This document shows, piece after piece, positions 32,184 through 41,115 of a DNA stretch of 64,000 nucleotides (within the stretch, counting starts at the first letter, position 1; each line of letters starts with the position of its first letter). The position numbers were made by a program, and so were the translations under genes. This stretch comes from Paenibacillus sp. (lineage in GTDB: Bacteria > Bacillota > Bacilli > Paenibacillales > Paenibacillaceae), in the NCBI GenBank assembly GCA_023512345.1, contig JAILZT010000012.1, positions 1-64,000 on the forward strand. Reading direction: 5' to 3'. The notes beneath the pieces are model-generated. The model was not told where the DNA came from and made no database searches. It saw only the letters and a list, made by a program, of their open reading frames with translations.

Positions 32184-33101
32184 ATGGACGGTTACGCGCA
32201 GTTAATAGAAAAAGAATTAAGAGAGGGCTTAAGGGCCCATTTTTCTGTGCCGGATTTGTATGAGCATGGAATAGCTTGTGTAGAAGAAAAGCTGCGGGAA
32301 TCCATGATGTTCAGTAGGATGACAGTGCTGCATTACCGGGCTTTTGGAGGATTGGGAAATGGGATTTATCGAGCGGCAGCGGCTGTGGAACTAATGATTC
32401 TGAGTCTGGATATTATCGATGATCTACAGGACAAGGACAATAAGGAAATGGTATGGAACCGAATGAGTCCTGACATTGCGCTGAATATTGCTATTGGGCT
32501 GTTGACTCTTTCCCAGCAAATGCTGCTGACCAGCGAATTCACACAGGAACGTCTAAGCGGGGCGGTACGGTTAATGAATGAGCAAGTCTTAGGGGCTATT
32601 AATGGACAGACAACAGATTTGCTTAATAACATAAAAAGTGAAGAGGATTACATACATATGGTCAAACAGAAATCTGCGGGTCTGCTGGTGGCAGCCTGTA
32701 TGATTGGAACGCTGCTCGCAACCGGAGAATCTAGCGGAGCGGTCAGGGGATATGCGGAAGAGATGGGGATTGCAGCGCAGATTAAGAACGACATTCGGGA
32801 CCTGGTGAACTGGGATAACAAAAATGATTTCTGGAACCGAAAAAAAACGCTTCCTACGTTATATTTACTTCAATCTCTCTCGGAGGAGCAGGGCTGGATT
32901 ACCGATTACTTCGAGGGACGTCTGCAAATGGAAGATGTGGCACATCGGAGAGAAGAGATTGAGAGTATCATAGAACACTCTGGGACCTATCTGTATACTT
33001 CGGTCCGTATGAGAACTCACTATTACAATTATTTGGATTTAGTAGGCCAATTAGGGCTATCTCCAAGTTGGAAGGATCAAATGCTTGCCATGGCTGACTG
33101 A
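32184..33101 (+). CDS. comQ: ComQ-like isoprenyl transferase for pheromone maturation
   Basis: The 305-residue polyprenyl-synthetase-fold protein has the first aspartate motif DIIDDLQDKDN (residues 76-86) and a second acidic segment QIKNDIRDLVNWDNKND with KKTLPTLYLL. ComQ proteins prenylate a Trp of the ComX prepheromone and help process it. The adjacent comX, comP and comA genes give the assignment. The start follows TGGGGGG. The clusters of CCGCAA half-sites that follow the gene probably regulate comX. Confidence 0.85.
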   Translation: MDGYAQLIEKELREGLRAHFSVPDLYEHGIACVEEKLRESMMFSRMTVLHYRAFGGLGNGIYRAAAAVELMILSLDIIDDLQDKDNKEMVWNRMSPDIALNIAIGLLTLSQQMLLTSEFTQERLSGAVRLMNEQVLGAINGQTTDLLNNIKSEEDYIHMVKQKSAGLLVAACMIGTLLATGESSGAVRGYAEEMGIAAQIKNDIRDLVNWDNKNDFWNRKKTLPTLYLLQSLSEEQGWITDYFEGRLQMEDVAHRREEIESIIEHSGTYLYTSVRMRTHYYNYLDLVGQLGLSPSWKDQMLAMAD

Positions 33102-33105
33102 AGCT

Positions 33106-33152
33106 CTGCGGGGTCCGCAATTACCGCAATCGTACCGCAATTCTAATTGCGG
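33106..33152. promoter_or_regulatory. Cluster of ComA-box half-sites between comQ and comX
   Basis: CTGCGG-GGT-CCGCAA (33106-33120), another CCGCAA (33124-33129) and the perfect inverted repeat CCGCAATT-CT-AATTGCGG (33135-33152) crowd into 47 bp. They use the half-sites of the Bacillus ComA box, TTGCGG and CCGCAA. No T-run follows, so it is not a terminator. TATATT near 33198 could be a -10 element for comX. Autoregulation by the ComA-like protein is inferred. Confidence 0.55.
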
Positions 33153-33248
33153 GAACTACGAGTATGGTTGTCGTTTCCAGTATCGATCGTGCCTGATATA
33201 TTGGATTTAAGAGAAAGATCTCTTACAAACTGATAGGGGGAATGTTAG

Positions 33249-33422
33249 ATGTTGAAGGAAATGATCCAAAAGTTGATGGTAGATCCAGGGGCTTGGGTAC
33301 GATTGCAGAATGGACAGCTTCAATTGGCAGGAATCAGTGATGTTGAACATAGAGCATTAGTAGATGTGTTGGGCAGTAGAGAAAGTAAAAATGAACCTAT
33401 GAAAGCTATATATTGGAAGTAG
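33249..33422 (+). CDS. comX: ComX-like pheromone precursor
   Basis: The 57-residue peptide begins MLKEMIQKLMVDPGAWVRLQ and ends with MKAIYWK. Length, the N-terminal helix pattern, the ISDVEHRALVDVL segment and the Trp near the C-terminus match ComX prepheromones, whose Trp is isoprenylated by ComQ. Trp56 is the predicted modification site, with a single residue after it. It lies between comQ and comP. The ribosome binding site AGGGGG precedes ATG 33249. Confidence 0.82.
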   Translation: MLKEMIQKLMVDPGAWVRLQNGQLQLAGISDVEHRALVDVLGSRESKNEPMKAIYWK

Positions 33423-33445
33423 CTACGGACTTGGAGGCAGTGAGT

Positions 33446-35830
33446 TTGACAAAACGATTAAGAGTTGCGGTGTTTTCATTACTGGTTATTATTCTTACGA
33501 GTTATATATCTTACAGCATCCTTGAACATAGGATGATTGGCGTTGAAGTTGTGAAGGATGATGCGGGACGTTATGTAACAACGACAGACGCTCCCGCCGG
33601 ATATTGGGGATATGGACGTATTTTGGTGGGAGATATTATTGATGAGATCAATGGTGGGCCTCCCACTTCGTTCTATTCAGTTAAGAAGTATTCTGCTATA
33701 GAAAAAGCCTCTACTATACAATTGCTGCGACAAGACCCTGATGGAACTATGCAGAAGATTACGTTGACTGTAGACAAAGGGATTGCTTCTGAGGATCTAA
33801 TTGTAGAATTAATTATTCCGCTCTCTGCTGTTATACTATTTTCCGGGTTGTCGTGGTTTGTTTATCATCGTAAGAAAGAGGATAAGGCGGCCATTTATTT
33901 AATTCTGTTTTTCTTGTCGACGGGAATGGCGTACTTAAGTTCTTTTTCATCAGGGAGAGCTGACCCAGTAGGAAGTATTGTGCTTGTTTCGACATTTTCT
34001 CTAGTCCCAGTCTTCTTCCTGCAATTTCTAAATGAGTACTTAAAGCGATACCAGGAGCCGTTGGTATCAAGAACATTATTTGTTGCTTTCTATGGCATTG
34101 CAGCTTTATTTCCAAGCGTAGAAATTATACAAATGCTCTCAGGCTATAACTTATTTTCCTCAGCCCCAATATCACCATTATTAGTTTTTTTTATGTTAGT
34201 TAATCTTTATACTATTTACAAACTCATACACAAGTTTGCAATTCATCGCCGGGATTCTCTCAGGGCTTTATTTAAACTGACTTTGATGGGTCATATGCTT
34301 GGCTTCTTACCGTTTATTCTATTGTTTGGTGTACCACAACTATTTGGTGTAACACTGCTTACTCCACAGATAGCTTCTATTTTCTTATTGACTATACCCA
34401 TGGTCTATTTGTACATGTTCACCACCCGACAGTTGTTCGATATCGATTTTTTACTAAATCGTCTGTTTTACTATATAAGTATTGCCTTTATTCCAACTTT
34501 GCTAATTACCACCTGTGGAATACTCATTACGATCCAGCATAATTATTCTTGGGTCAAATGGGTACAAATGTTTATGGTGGTTTATCTTATGCTTACTTTA
34601 TTTCTATTTTACAAAGAGTACGTAGACTTTCGATTAAGACCAAGCTTCAACAAGAATTTCAACAGCTTCCAAGGAAGTCTGGACCGTTTCTCAACCCGTA
34701 TCTCCCGTGTTATGAAGCGTGAGGATTTGGAAAGGGTATTGGAGAAAGAAATTCTCTCCATACTGTTAGTTAAGAAAGTTGCCTTTCTGGAGGTAAACAA
34801 AGAACGTGTTCCGGGTCACCATCCGATAGCAGATTCGAAATCGAAAGAAGTCCCTGTTGCTGTGATATCAGCATTGAAAAGTGTCGTTCATAAACTAGCA
34901 ATTGGAGAGACAGTGACAGTTCCTATTGGCTTATGTGTTGTTTTAGGCCAAAAAGGATCTACCTTTCACGTGCTGTGGCTTGATGATAAGGAAAGCCGGA
35001 CCAAGTACAATATGGATGAACTGGGCTGGTTAAGAACCTTGGCAAACTATAGTGCAATAGTCTACGAGAATTTATATCTGATTGAGAGTCTGATCGAAGA
35101 TCTCGAATCGGAATTTAAGAAGCAGAGGGGTGCCTCTCCTTGGGTGATGCGCCTAATTTTCAATCTATCGGAGCTCGAACGCCGCCGTCTAGCTGCTGAT
35201 CTGCACGACTCGGCGCTGCAGGATCAATTAATCTGGTACCGCAAACTTGAAGCGGTTATGCTTGACCATAACTTGTCTGCGGGGTTACATCACGAGCTTG
35301 AGGCCGTCCGAGAAGGGCTGCTGGATGTTATCCACCAGATTCGTGAAACTTGTAATGAAATGAGGCCGCCACTGCTTAAGGAAATGGGAATTGTAGAGGC
35401 ACTTGAGCAGTTATTCGAGCAGGCACAGATCCGCTCTAATTATGTGATTGATTTTCAAGTGAAGGGCCATATCGTTGATTTGAATGATGAGCAGACATTA
35501 ACTCTCTTCCGTATAGTTCAGGAACTGCTTCGTAATGCCAATAAGCATGCTAAAGCTTCTGCTGTTAGTATTGAACTGGTGCAGCAGGAGGAAATCCGTC
35601 TTGTCTACAAAGACAATGGGATTGGAATGGAACTCGCTGAATTGAATGACTCTTACCAACATATGGGGCTATCCGGTATTAAGGAGAGAGTACGCAGTCT
35701 TGAGGGCGAGATCGACTTCCATTCGGTGGTTGGTGAAGGGTTAGAGGTCCATATCATGTTGCCGCTTGAGTCGGCAAGTATTACAGAAGAGGGCGGGGAT
35801 GAAACCGATGATCAAAATCTTGTTAGTTGA
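33446..35830 (+). CDS. comP: ComP-like membrane histidine kinase
   Basis: The protein is about 794 residues from a TTG start 8 nt after GGAGG. One N-terminal helix is followed by an extracytoplasmic segment of about 100 residues with a PDZ-like pattern (YGRILVGDIIDEINGGPPTS), then seven or so membrane helices, a GAF-like linker, the HisKA_3 domain (RRRLAADLHDSALQDQL, phospho-acceptor His587) and an HATPase domain (NANKHAKA, DNGIGM, GLSGIKERV). This is the ComP layout for sensing modified ComX. It overlaps the response-regulator gene. Confidence 0.85.
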   Translation: MTKRLRVAVFSLLVIILTSYISYSILEHRMIGVEVVKDDAGRYVTTTDAPAGYWGYGRILVGDIIDEINGGPPTSFYSVKKYSAIEKASTIQLLRQDPDGTMQKITLTVDKGIASEDLIVELIIPLSAVILFSGLSWFVYHRKKEDKAAIYLILFFLSTGMAYLSSFSSGRADPVGSIVLVSTFSLVPVFFLQFLNEYLKRYQEPLVSRTLFVAFYGIAALFPSVEIIQMLSGYNLFSSAPISPLLVFFMLVNLYTIYKLIHKFAIHRRDSLRALFKLTLMGHMLGFLPFILLFGVPQLFGVTLLTPQIASIFLLTIPMVYLYMFTTRQLFDIDFLLNRLFYYISIAFIPTLLITTCGILITIQHNYSWVKWVQMFMVVYLMLTLFLFYKEYVDFRLRPSFNKNFNSFQGSLDRFSTRISRVMKREDLERVLEKEILSILLVKKVAFLEVNKERVPGHHPIADSKSKEVPVAVISALKSVVHKLAIGETVTVPIGLCVVLGQKGSTFHVLWLDDKESRTKYNMDELGWLRTLANYSAIVYENLYLIESLIEDLESEFKKQRGASPWVMRLIFNLSELERRRLAADLHDSALQDQLIWYRKLEAVMLDHNLSAGLHHELEAVREGLLDVIHQIRETCNEMRPPLLKEMGIVEALEQLFEQAQIRSNYVIDFQVKGHIVDLNDEQTLTLFRIVQELLRNANKHAKASAVSIELVQQEEIRLVYKDNGIGMELAELNDSYQHMGLSGIKERVRSLEGEIDFHSVVGEGLEVHIMLPLESASITEEGGDETDDQNLVS

Positions 35831-36467
35831 TGATCATCCTTCCGTGGGTGAAGGAACCAAGAATATGATTGAGCAGGATCCAGAAATGCAGGTTACGGTT
35901 ATTTTATCAGCGATGGAAGCACTGGAAATCGTCAAGACGGAGAGCTTTGATGTGATGCTGTTTGATCTAAATATGCCCGTAATCAGTGGACTTGAGCTGA
36001 CCAAAAGAATGATTGGCGCCCAACCTGACAGCCGGGTGTTAATCTATACAGGATATGAGATCAGTCCTAATTTCAATCTGTTAATTGAATCCGGGGTAGC
36101 TGGCTTTGTTAGCAAAACAGTAACCCGCGAGCAGCTGCTAAATTCTATTCGTTGTGCCCTTCGGGATGAGGCTGTTATTCCAGTTTCACTGCTGCGTCAG
36201 CTTCGGCGCAGGGAAATCCGTTTGAATGAGTCTAAGGAAGAGAAATCCATGGAGGAAGTATCCATTAATGAACGCGAGCAGGAGATTCTACAAGAGGTAT
36301 CAAACGGGAACAGCAATAAGGATATTGCATCCAAGCTGCTCATGAGTCAGAGGACGGTAGAATATAATCTGACGCGGATTTTTGAGAAACTGGGTGTTCG
36401 TTCCCGGGCAGAGGCGGTAGTAGAAGCCCGACGGTTAAAACTTATAAATTCCAGTGATTTCATGTAA
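35799..36467 (+). CDS. comA: ComA-like response regulator (NarL/LuxR type)
   Basis: The 222-residue protein has a receiver domain (KILLVDDHPSVGEG, Asp56 in MLFDLNMPVISG, Lys in GFVSKTV) and a LuxR helix-turn-helix (INEREQEILQEVSNGNSNKD, then SQRTVEYNLTRIFEKLGVRS). The start at 35799 overlaps comP by 32 bp, which implies coupling. Its expected DNA target TTGCGG-N4-CCGCAA has near matches before the RiPP operon and before comX. Confidence 0.85.
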   Translation: MKPMIKILLVDDHPSVGEGTKNMIEQDPEMQVTVILSAMEALEIVKTESFDVMLFDLNMPVISGLELTKRMIGAQPDSRVLIYTGYEISPNFNLLIESGVAGFVSKTVTREQLLNSIRCALRDEAVIPVSLLRQLRRREIRLNESKEEKSMEEVSINEREQEILQEVSNGNSNKDIASKLLMSQRTVEYNLTRIFEKLGVRSRAEAVVEARRLKLINSSDFM

Positions 36468-36486
36468 GTTGAAAGTGTCTAATTAC

Positions 36487-36528
36487 AAAAATCCAGTCAA
36501 ACACTATCAGTGTTTTGACTGGATTTTT
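36487..36528. terminator. Bidirectional terminator between comA and SLH gene
   Basis: AAATCCAGTCAAACACT and AGTGTTTTGACTGGATTT form a stem of about 17 bp with one bulge and a 3-nt loop. A T-run lies on the right and an A-run on the left, so it can serve comA and the convergent SLH gene. Confidence 0.85.
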
Positions 36529-36540
36529 ATGGTTCTCTAT

Positions 36541-37185
36541 CTAAAAATCCGGTATATCGCGCGGATCCGTTGCTTCCTGCGGTCTTTCCAGCAAACCGCC
36601 AACACCGTTCTCGTACAGGTTCTTTATAAATTGTAATGCTTCGGCACGGGTAAGCTTTAATTCTCCATGGAAGCCTTGGATAGATGGTTTCGTAGGATCG
36701 CTGCCATTGGCCAATCCAAAAGCGAGCAGATAATGAATAGCATCATCTCCAGTGAAATGAACACCCTCTGCAGCGGAAATAATCTCAGCCACTTGTTTAC
36801 GTAGAATGATACTGTTTCTGGGAGTGATTTGGGTGTAGCTTTTTACTGGGTAGTTCATTTGTTTGGCTCTCACGTAGTAAGGGTCTGCCCAGTGAATCTT
36901 CCCGTCACTAGTTAAATTGGGTTCAAAGGCACGAATCAGCATAGCCAGGAATTCCGCCTCGGTAACGGTCTTATTCGGTTTGTAGGTGCCATCCGCATAG
37001 CCCTTTACCATGTTAAGTGAAATCCCCCATTCAATGGTTGAAGCGTACCATTGGCTTTTTTGGACATCGGAAAATGTGACTCTTTGTAATTCTGAGGCCT
37101 TAACACCCTGTAATGCGGATATTCCAATAAGAGATATAATCAGTGCTGTTGCAAAAGCGATCTTTGAGAATGCTGTTATTTTCAT
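36541..37185 (-). CDS. Secreted SLH-domain protein
   Basis: The 214-residue protein has a signal peptide (FSKIAFATALIISLIGISAL, cleavage near VKAS). At least one clear S-layer homology repeat follows (VTFSDVQKSQWYASTIEWGI, then KGYADGTYKPNKTVTEAEFL), then two more diverged copies (IHWADPYYVRAKQMNYPV; LKLTRAEALQFIKNLYENG). SLH domains bind pyruvylated cell-wall polymers, so this small protein sits on the cell surface. ATG 37185 has an AGGAGA ribosome binding site. It follows the S8 protease gene by 27 bp and is probably co-transcribed. Confidence 0.85.
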   Translation of the reverse strand: MKITAFSKIAFATALIISLIGISALQGVKASELQRVTFSDVQKSQWYASTIEWGISLNMVKGYADGTYKPNKTVTEAEFLAMLIRAFEPNLTSDGKIHWADPYYVRAKQMNYPVKSYTQITPRNSIILRKQVAEIISAAEGVHFTGDDAIHYLLAFGLANGSDPTKPSIQGFHGELKLTRAEALQFIKNLYENGVGGLLERPQEATDPRDIPDF

Positions 37186-37212
37186 GCTGAAATCTCCTGT
37201 CTCAATGCTCAA

Positions 37213-39576
37213 TTATCGAATCGTAAACTCTAAAGTAAGCGGGTTAGTAAGAAAGAAGGATTGGGAAGAGTTAACGGTCGGTTTGCCCTTCACGGTCTTA
37301 TCAATAATGAGAGTGTAGGTCTCTTTTGAGGTGAAGGTACCACTTGTGGGCTTAATGAAGATGCGATTCCACAAGACATATACCTGAAGGTCCTTGACCA
37401 CTTCACCTTTGCTGTCTATAACAAATACGTTTTCACCCGGCTTAACGGATGACTCATCAATATACTTATAACCTTCACTCTTCATTGCCACCTGTAGACT
37501 AACATTAATAGGAACGGAGGGTCGAACCGTATTTTTGGTTAAAAGCTCATTCGCGCCTAGTTCCAGCTTGAGATTATCTAATTCTTGTTGGAAGCTAGTC
37601 CGCTTCTCTGTATTGGATAAAGTCTGAAGACTCTGCTTCGCTTTAATGAATCCAATCATGGTCAATGACTTTTTAGCTTCATCTATAGCCGCCTTTGTCT
37701 TTTTTTCTTCAATGTCGGCTGGGTCTAAAGGCAACAAGATAGCAGCACTTCCACCCCCCGTAGGAGGAGGTGTGATGTTGGTCGGCAAGGACGGGACATC
37801 CGGAATCAAGATTGGGGCAACTGGGGCTGGACTAGTGACTAATGGAACTGCCGCGATAGTAGCCGTCTGCAGCGTAGTACCTGTAGATATGTTTTCGCTG
37901 GTATCCAGAGTTTTAACAACTATTGCATAAGGATGATTAGGGACTAGATCCGTCAGGGTATAATGCGACTCTTGGGTTGCAGCCACAAAGACTCCATCTA
38001 CAAATACCTTTGATTGCACAAAGTCTTCATCCACAGGATTTGTCCAGTGAATCCGAATCAAGGAGTCTGTAGCTTCAACCATTTCTAGATTCGATACCTC
38101 AGCAGGTGCAGTTATATCTACCATTGGTTCGGGTTCGGGTTCTGGTTCTGGTTCGATAGCAGGTGTAGTGGCGAGCACAATCTGACCTTCTGAAATATTG
38201 CCTGTTGTATCTACGGTTTTTGCGTCAAGAATATAATCTGTGTTTGGGGTAAGCCCTGTGAAAGTATAGGTAGTCCCAGAACCTTCACCCGCTAAAACCC
38301 CATTGGCGTATAACTTCACTTTGGCAAAATCGGCATCCAACGGATTGATCCACGTAATCGTAGCGGCCGTTGCTGTAAGTTCGCTAACGCTCAAATGGCT
38401 AACCTCAGCAGGAGCGGTCACATCGAATTCTTTGGCAAACGTTACGAAACCATAACCATACTCATCATCTTGCCCGGGTGCTCCCAAATCGATCGCATAA
38501 TTCCGTAAATTTTCGCGTAGCTGAACGTTAGATAACAATGGATTTTCTTGCTTCATTAGAGCCAGCATACCAGCTATATGTGGAGCTGCTTGGGAGGTTC
38601 CACTGACTTTGGCATAGCCACCGCCAGGAGCAGTTGAAATAATGTCAACCCCAGGTGCGGCAACCTCATTCTCCACACCGGTCGAAGAAAAGTCAGCACG
38701 GGCTTGGTTAACATCAATGGCAGATACCGCTATTACGCTGTCATACTTTGCTGGGTAGTTGATTGTATTGGTGCCCGCGCCGCTATTTCCTGCCGAGCCT
38801 ACAAGTACAATTCCTGCAGCATAAGCTTGATCGACTATATCTTTTAGAGAATCTGAAGAATACGCTGAACCCAGAGATAAGTTAATAATATCCATATGAT
38901 TTTGAATGGCCCAGTCGATTCCTTCCAATACGTCCTGCAAGGTACCATCACCGTTGCTATCCATAGATTTAACGGCATAGAGCTGTACGCTTGGTGCGAC
39001 ACCAACAATGCCTGCGCCATTGCTTTTTGCTGCGATGATTCCAGCAACATGTGTACCATGCCCATTATCATCATTATAAGAGGTCGTATAATCAACGGTT
39101 GAAACTCCCCCAGCGATGGCTAGTTCCGGGTGTGCATAAATACCAGAGTCAATCACGGCTACTTTGACAGCTGTTCCTGTATAGCCTTTGGACCACATAG
39201 TTACAGGCTTAACCGCTTGAAAGTTCCATTGGGATTGCTCCGCTGGGATTGCCTCTTCTGATGCTGTTGTAAAATCCTCTGAAGTAAGTGTAAAAGGGAC
39301 ATTTCGCTCTATATATGCAATATTAGAATTATCTACAAGCTCTTTAAGGTCTGTATTCGTCACTGTGGCAGAAACGGCGGGAATCGACTTAAATACGTGC
39401 TGGACTTCAACACTATCCTCTAGAATAGCTTCTTTTCCTTGGTCATTTTTGTATATAATAATAACCTCTTGCTGGGCAACATCCTGGCCTGAGTTAGCAT
39501 AAACTGCTCCTGTGCTAAGGAGAAGTGCAAGAGATAAGACGGATGAGACTATAAGCGAACCCCTTTTCTTACCCAT
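37213..39576 (-). CDS. Secreted subtilisin-like S8 protease with two FN3 domains
   Basis: The 787-residue protein has a signal peptide (residues 1-28), an I9-type propeptide (about 33-97) and an S8 catalytic domain with Asp143 (AVIDSGIYAHPE), His173 (NGHGTHVAG) and Ser328 (SGTSQAAPHIAG). Two fibronectin-III modules begin DVTAPAEVSHL and DITAPAEVSNL and are separated by a PEP repeat linker. The C-terminal region (about 600-787) has a helical stretch and a beta-rich end. It is an extracellular protease, perhaps wall-associated through the SLH protein next to it. The ribosome binding site is AGGAGG. Confidence 0.9.
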   Translation of the reverse strand: MGKKRGSLIVSSVLSLALLLSTGAVYANSGQDVAQQEVIIIYKNDQGKEAILEDSVEVQHVFKSIPAVSATVTNTDLKELVDNSNIAYIERNVPFTLTSEDFTTASEEAIPAEQSQWNFQAVKPVTMWSKGYTGTAVKVAVIDSGIYAHPELAIAGGVSTVDYTTSYNDDNGHGTHVAGIIAAKSNGAGIVGVAPSVQLYAVKSMDSNGDGTLQDVLEGIDWAIQNHMDIINLSLGSAYSSDSLKDIVDQAYAAGIVLVGSAGNSGAGTNTINYPAKYDSVIAVSAIDVNQARADFSSTGVENEVAAPGVDIISTAPGGGYAKVSGTSQAAPHIAGMLALMKQENPLLSNVQLRENLRNYAIDLGAPGQDDEYGYGFVTFAKEFDVTAPAEVSHLSVSELTATAATITWINPLDADFAKVKLYANGVLAGEGSGTTYTFTGLTPNTDYILDAKTVDTTGNISEGQIVLATTPAIEPEPEPEPEPMVDITAPAEVSNLEMVEATDSLIRIHWTNPVDEDFVQSKVFVDGVFVAATQESHYTLTDLVPNHPYAIVVKTLDTSENISTGTTLQTATIAAVPLVTSPAPVAPILIPDVPSLPTNITPPPTGGGSAAILLPLDPADIEEKKTKAAIDEAKKSLTMIGFIKAKQSLQTLSNTEKRTSFQQELDNLKLELGANELLTKNTVRPSVPINVSLQVAMKSEGYKYIDESSVKPGENVFVIDSKGEVVKDLQVYVLWNRIFIKPTSGTFTSKETYTLIIDKTVKGKPTVNSSQSFFLTNPLTLEFTIR

Positions 39577-39667
39577 ATGAAAATTCCTCCTGTTGATCGA
39601 AATATATCTAATTTAATATATCGGAGGCGGGGAGGAGGACGTTTAGGTAAATCTATTAATTTTGACG

Positions 39668-39698
39668 AAAAAAAAGCCAACCCGATTACTCGGCTGAC
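39668..39698 (-). terminator. Probable terminator of antiporter gene
   Basis: On the minus strand GTCAGCCGAGTAATCGGGTT can fold through CCGA/TCGG and GCC/GGC pairs and is followed by eight T. The stem is short, so confidence is moderate. Confidence 0.4.
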
Positions 39699-39743
39699 TT
39701 CTAGAGTTAGGTACCGGAGGTGTGTAATGACCTTGGGACCTTT

Positions 39744-40985
39744 TTAGTTTTTAGGGGATAAGTTAGTTTTCTCCTGCGTTAATCCCAGCTTGATGGCTAG
39801 CGGTTTAATCGTTAACCCCTGAGCTAATAGAGAGAATAATACCACACTAAACGTTAACACCAAAACATCTTGCCTACCCTCGAAGGATGCCGGCAAACTC
39901 AAGGCGAGAGCGATGGACAGACTGCCCTTTAGACCGCCCCAATTCAGAATGGCTTTCCAGGACGAAGGGAAGTTCTTCAGAAGATGAAGACTCGCATATA
40001 GAGCCAGAGTTCTTCCGACCAATACGATGACAATTGCACCTGCAATGAGCCCCCATTTGTCCATAAAGTTAATATTTTTAATTTCGAGTCCGATCATTAA
40101 GAAAATCAGGGAGTTTGCGATTAGAGTAATAACATCCCAGAAGGAGTTAATGTTTGTTTTCGTAGTCTCCGACATCCCGATCTTCGCACCATAGCTTCCG
40201 AAGATTAAACCACTGACCACAACCGCAATAACCCCGGACACATGGAAATGTTCAGCAATAAAGTAACTCCCAAAAAAGAGCAGCATCGAGAACCCGATCT
40301 CCAGCGGATAGTCGTCATAGAAGCGGATGAGCTGTGAAAAGAGATACCCGAGGATAGCCCCGATAAGGATACCGCCTAAGCTGAATTTCAAGAACAGCAG
40401 CAGCCCGCTGCCAATGCCCAGCCAACCCATCTCCATGTAGGAAATCAGGTAAATCGAGGAGATCTGGAACAGTACGACAGCAATCCCATCGTTAAATAGA
40501 GACTCGCCTTCTATAATCGTAACAACGTTCTTGGGGACGCCTAAGGATTTGAAGATGGAAATGACGCTGATGGGGTCCGTGGCGCTCATTAGAGCTGCGA
40601 AGGTAAAAGCGACGACGAGCGGCACACCAAGAATCCAATACATAGCCAGCGCAATGATGAGATACGAGAGTAGGGTCCCGCCAAAAGCTAAGGCCAGAAC
40701 AGGTTTGCTCTGCTCACGGAGGTGGGAGAAGGGCAGCTTTAACGTGGCATCTCCCAATAAGATAGGCAGGAACAAAGAGATAATAATGGCCTGAAAAACA
40801 TGTGACTGCGTGATAAAACCTTCGGCCTGATCAAGAAAAGGGACCTGAAAGGTGCCCAGCAATAATCCTACTATGACAAGGGCGATGGAAAAAGGTTGAT
40901 TTATCTTCTTGGCCACGGCAATAACTCCCATAGAAATAGCCAGCAAAATCAAGATTTGAATGAATACTTCATTGAACTGATGCAT
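39744..40985 (-). CDS. Na+(K+)/H+ antiporter, CPA1/NhaP type
   Basis: The 413-residue protein has about 12 membrane helices. The conserved NhaP/NHE motif is seen as FAALMSATDPISVISIFKSL and GESLFNDGIAVVLF (the ND ion-binding pair). WGGLKGSLSIALALSLP near the C-terminus is the Arg/Lys-equivalent helix of CPA1 carriers. It exchanges cytoplasmic Na+ or K+ for protons. ATG 40985 with an AGAGGTG ribosome binding site was chosen. The open frame continues upstream across a non-coding region without start signals. Confidence 0.88.
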   Translation of the reverse strand: MHQFNEVFIQILILLAISMGVIAVAKKINQPFSIALVIVGLLLGTFQVPFLDQAEGFITQSHVFQAIIISLFLPILLGDATLKLPFSHLREQSKPVLALAFGGTLLSYLIIALAMYWILGVPLVVAFTFAALMSATDPISVISIFKSLGVPKNVVTIIEGESLFNDGIAVVLFQISSIYLISYMEMGWLGIGSGLLLFLKFSLGGILIGAILGYLFSQLIRFYDDYPLEIGFSMLLFFGSYFIAEHFHVSGVIAVVVSGLIFGSYGAKIGMSETTKTNINSFWDVITLIANSLIFLMIGLEIKNINFMDKWGLIAGAIVIVLVGRTLALYASLHLLKNFPSSWKAILNWGGLKGSLSIALALSLPASFEGRQDVLVLTFSVVLFSLLAQGLTIKPLAIKLGLTQEKTNLSPKN

Positions 40986-41115
40986 GCGACACCTCTTGAG
41001 TTTGGATTTTGGATGAATATGTATATTTAAACATTGTACCTTAAAGCAGTATGCAAGAAAATTCTTATTTATTAAAATGCTTTTATAAAGTATTATAATA
41101 ACCGAGGTGATTAGA

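Noticed and set aside
33135..33152. Perfect palindrome read as a comQ terminator
   Set aside because: No T-run follows. Its half-sites match the ComA box and it sits among further copies, so an operator is more likely.
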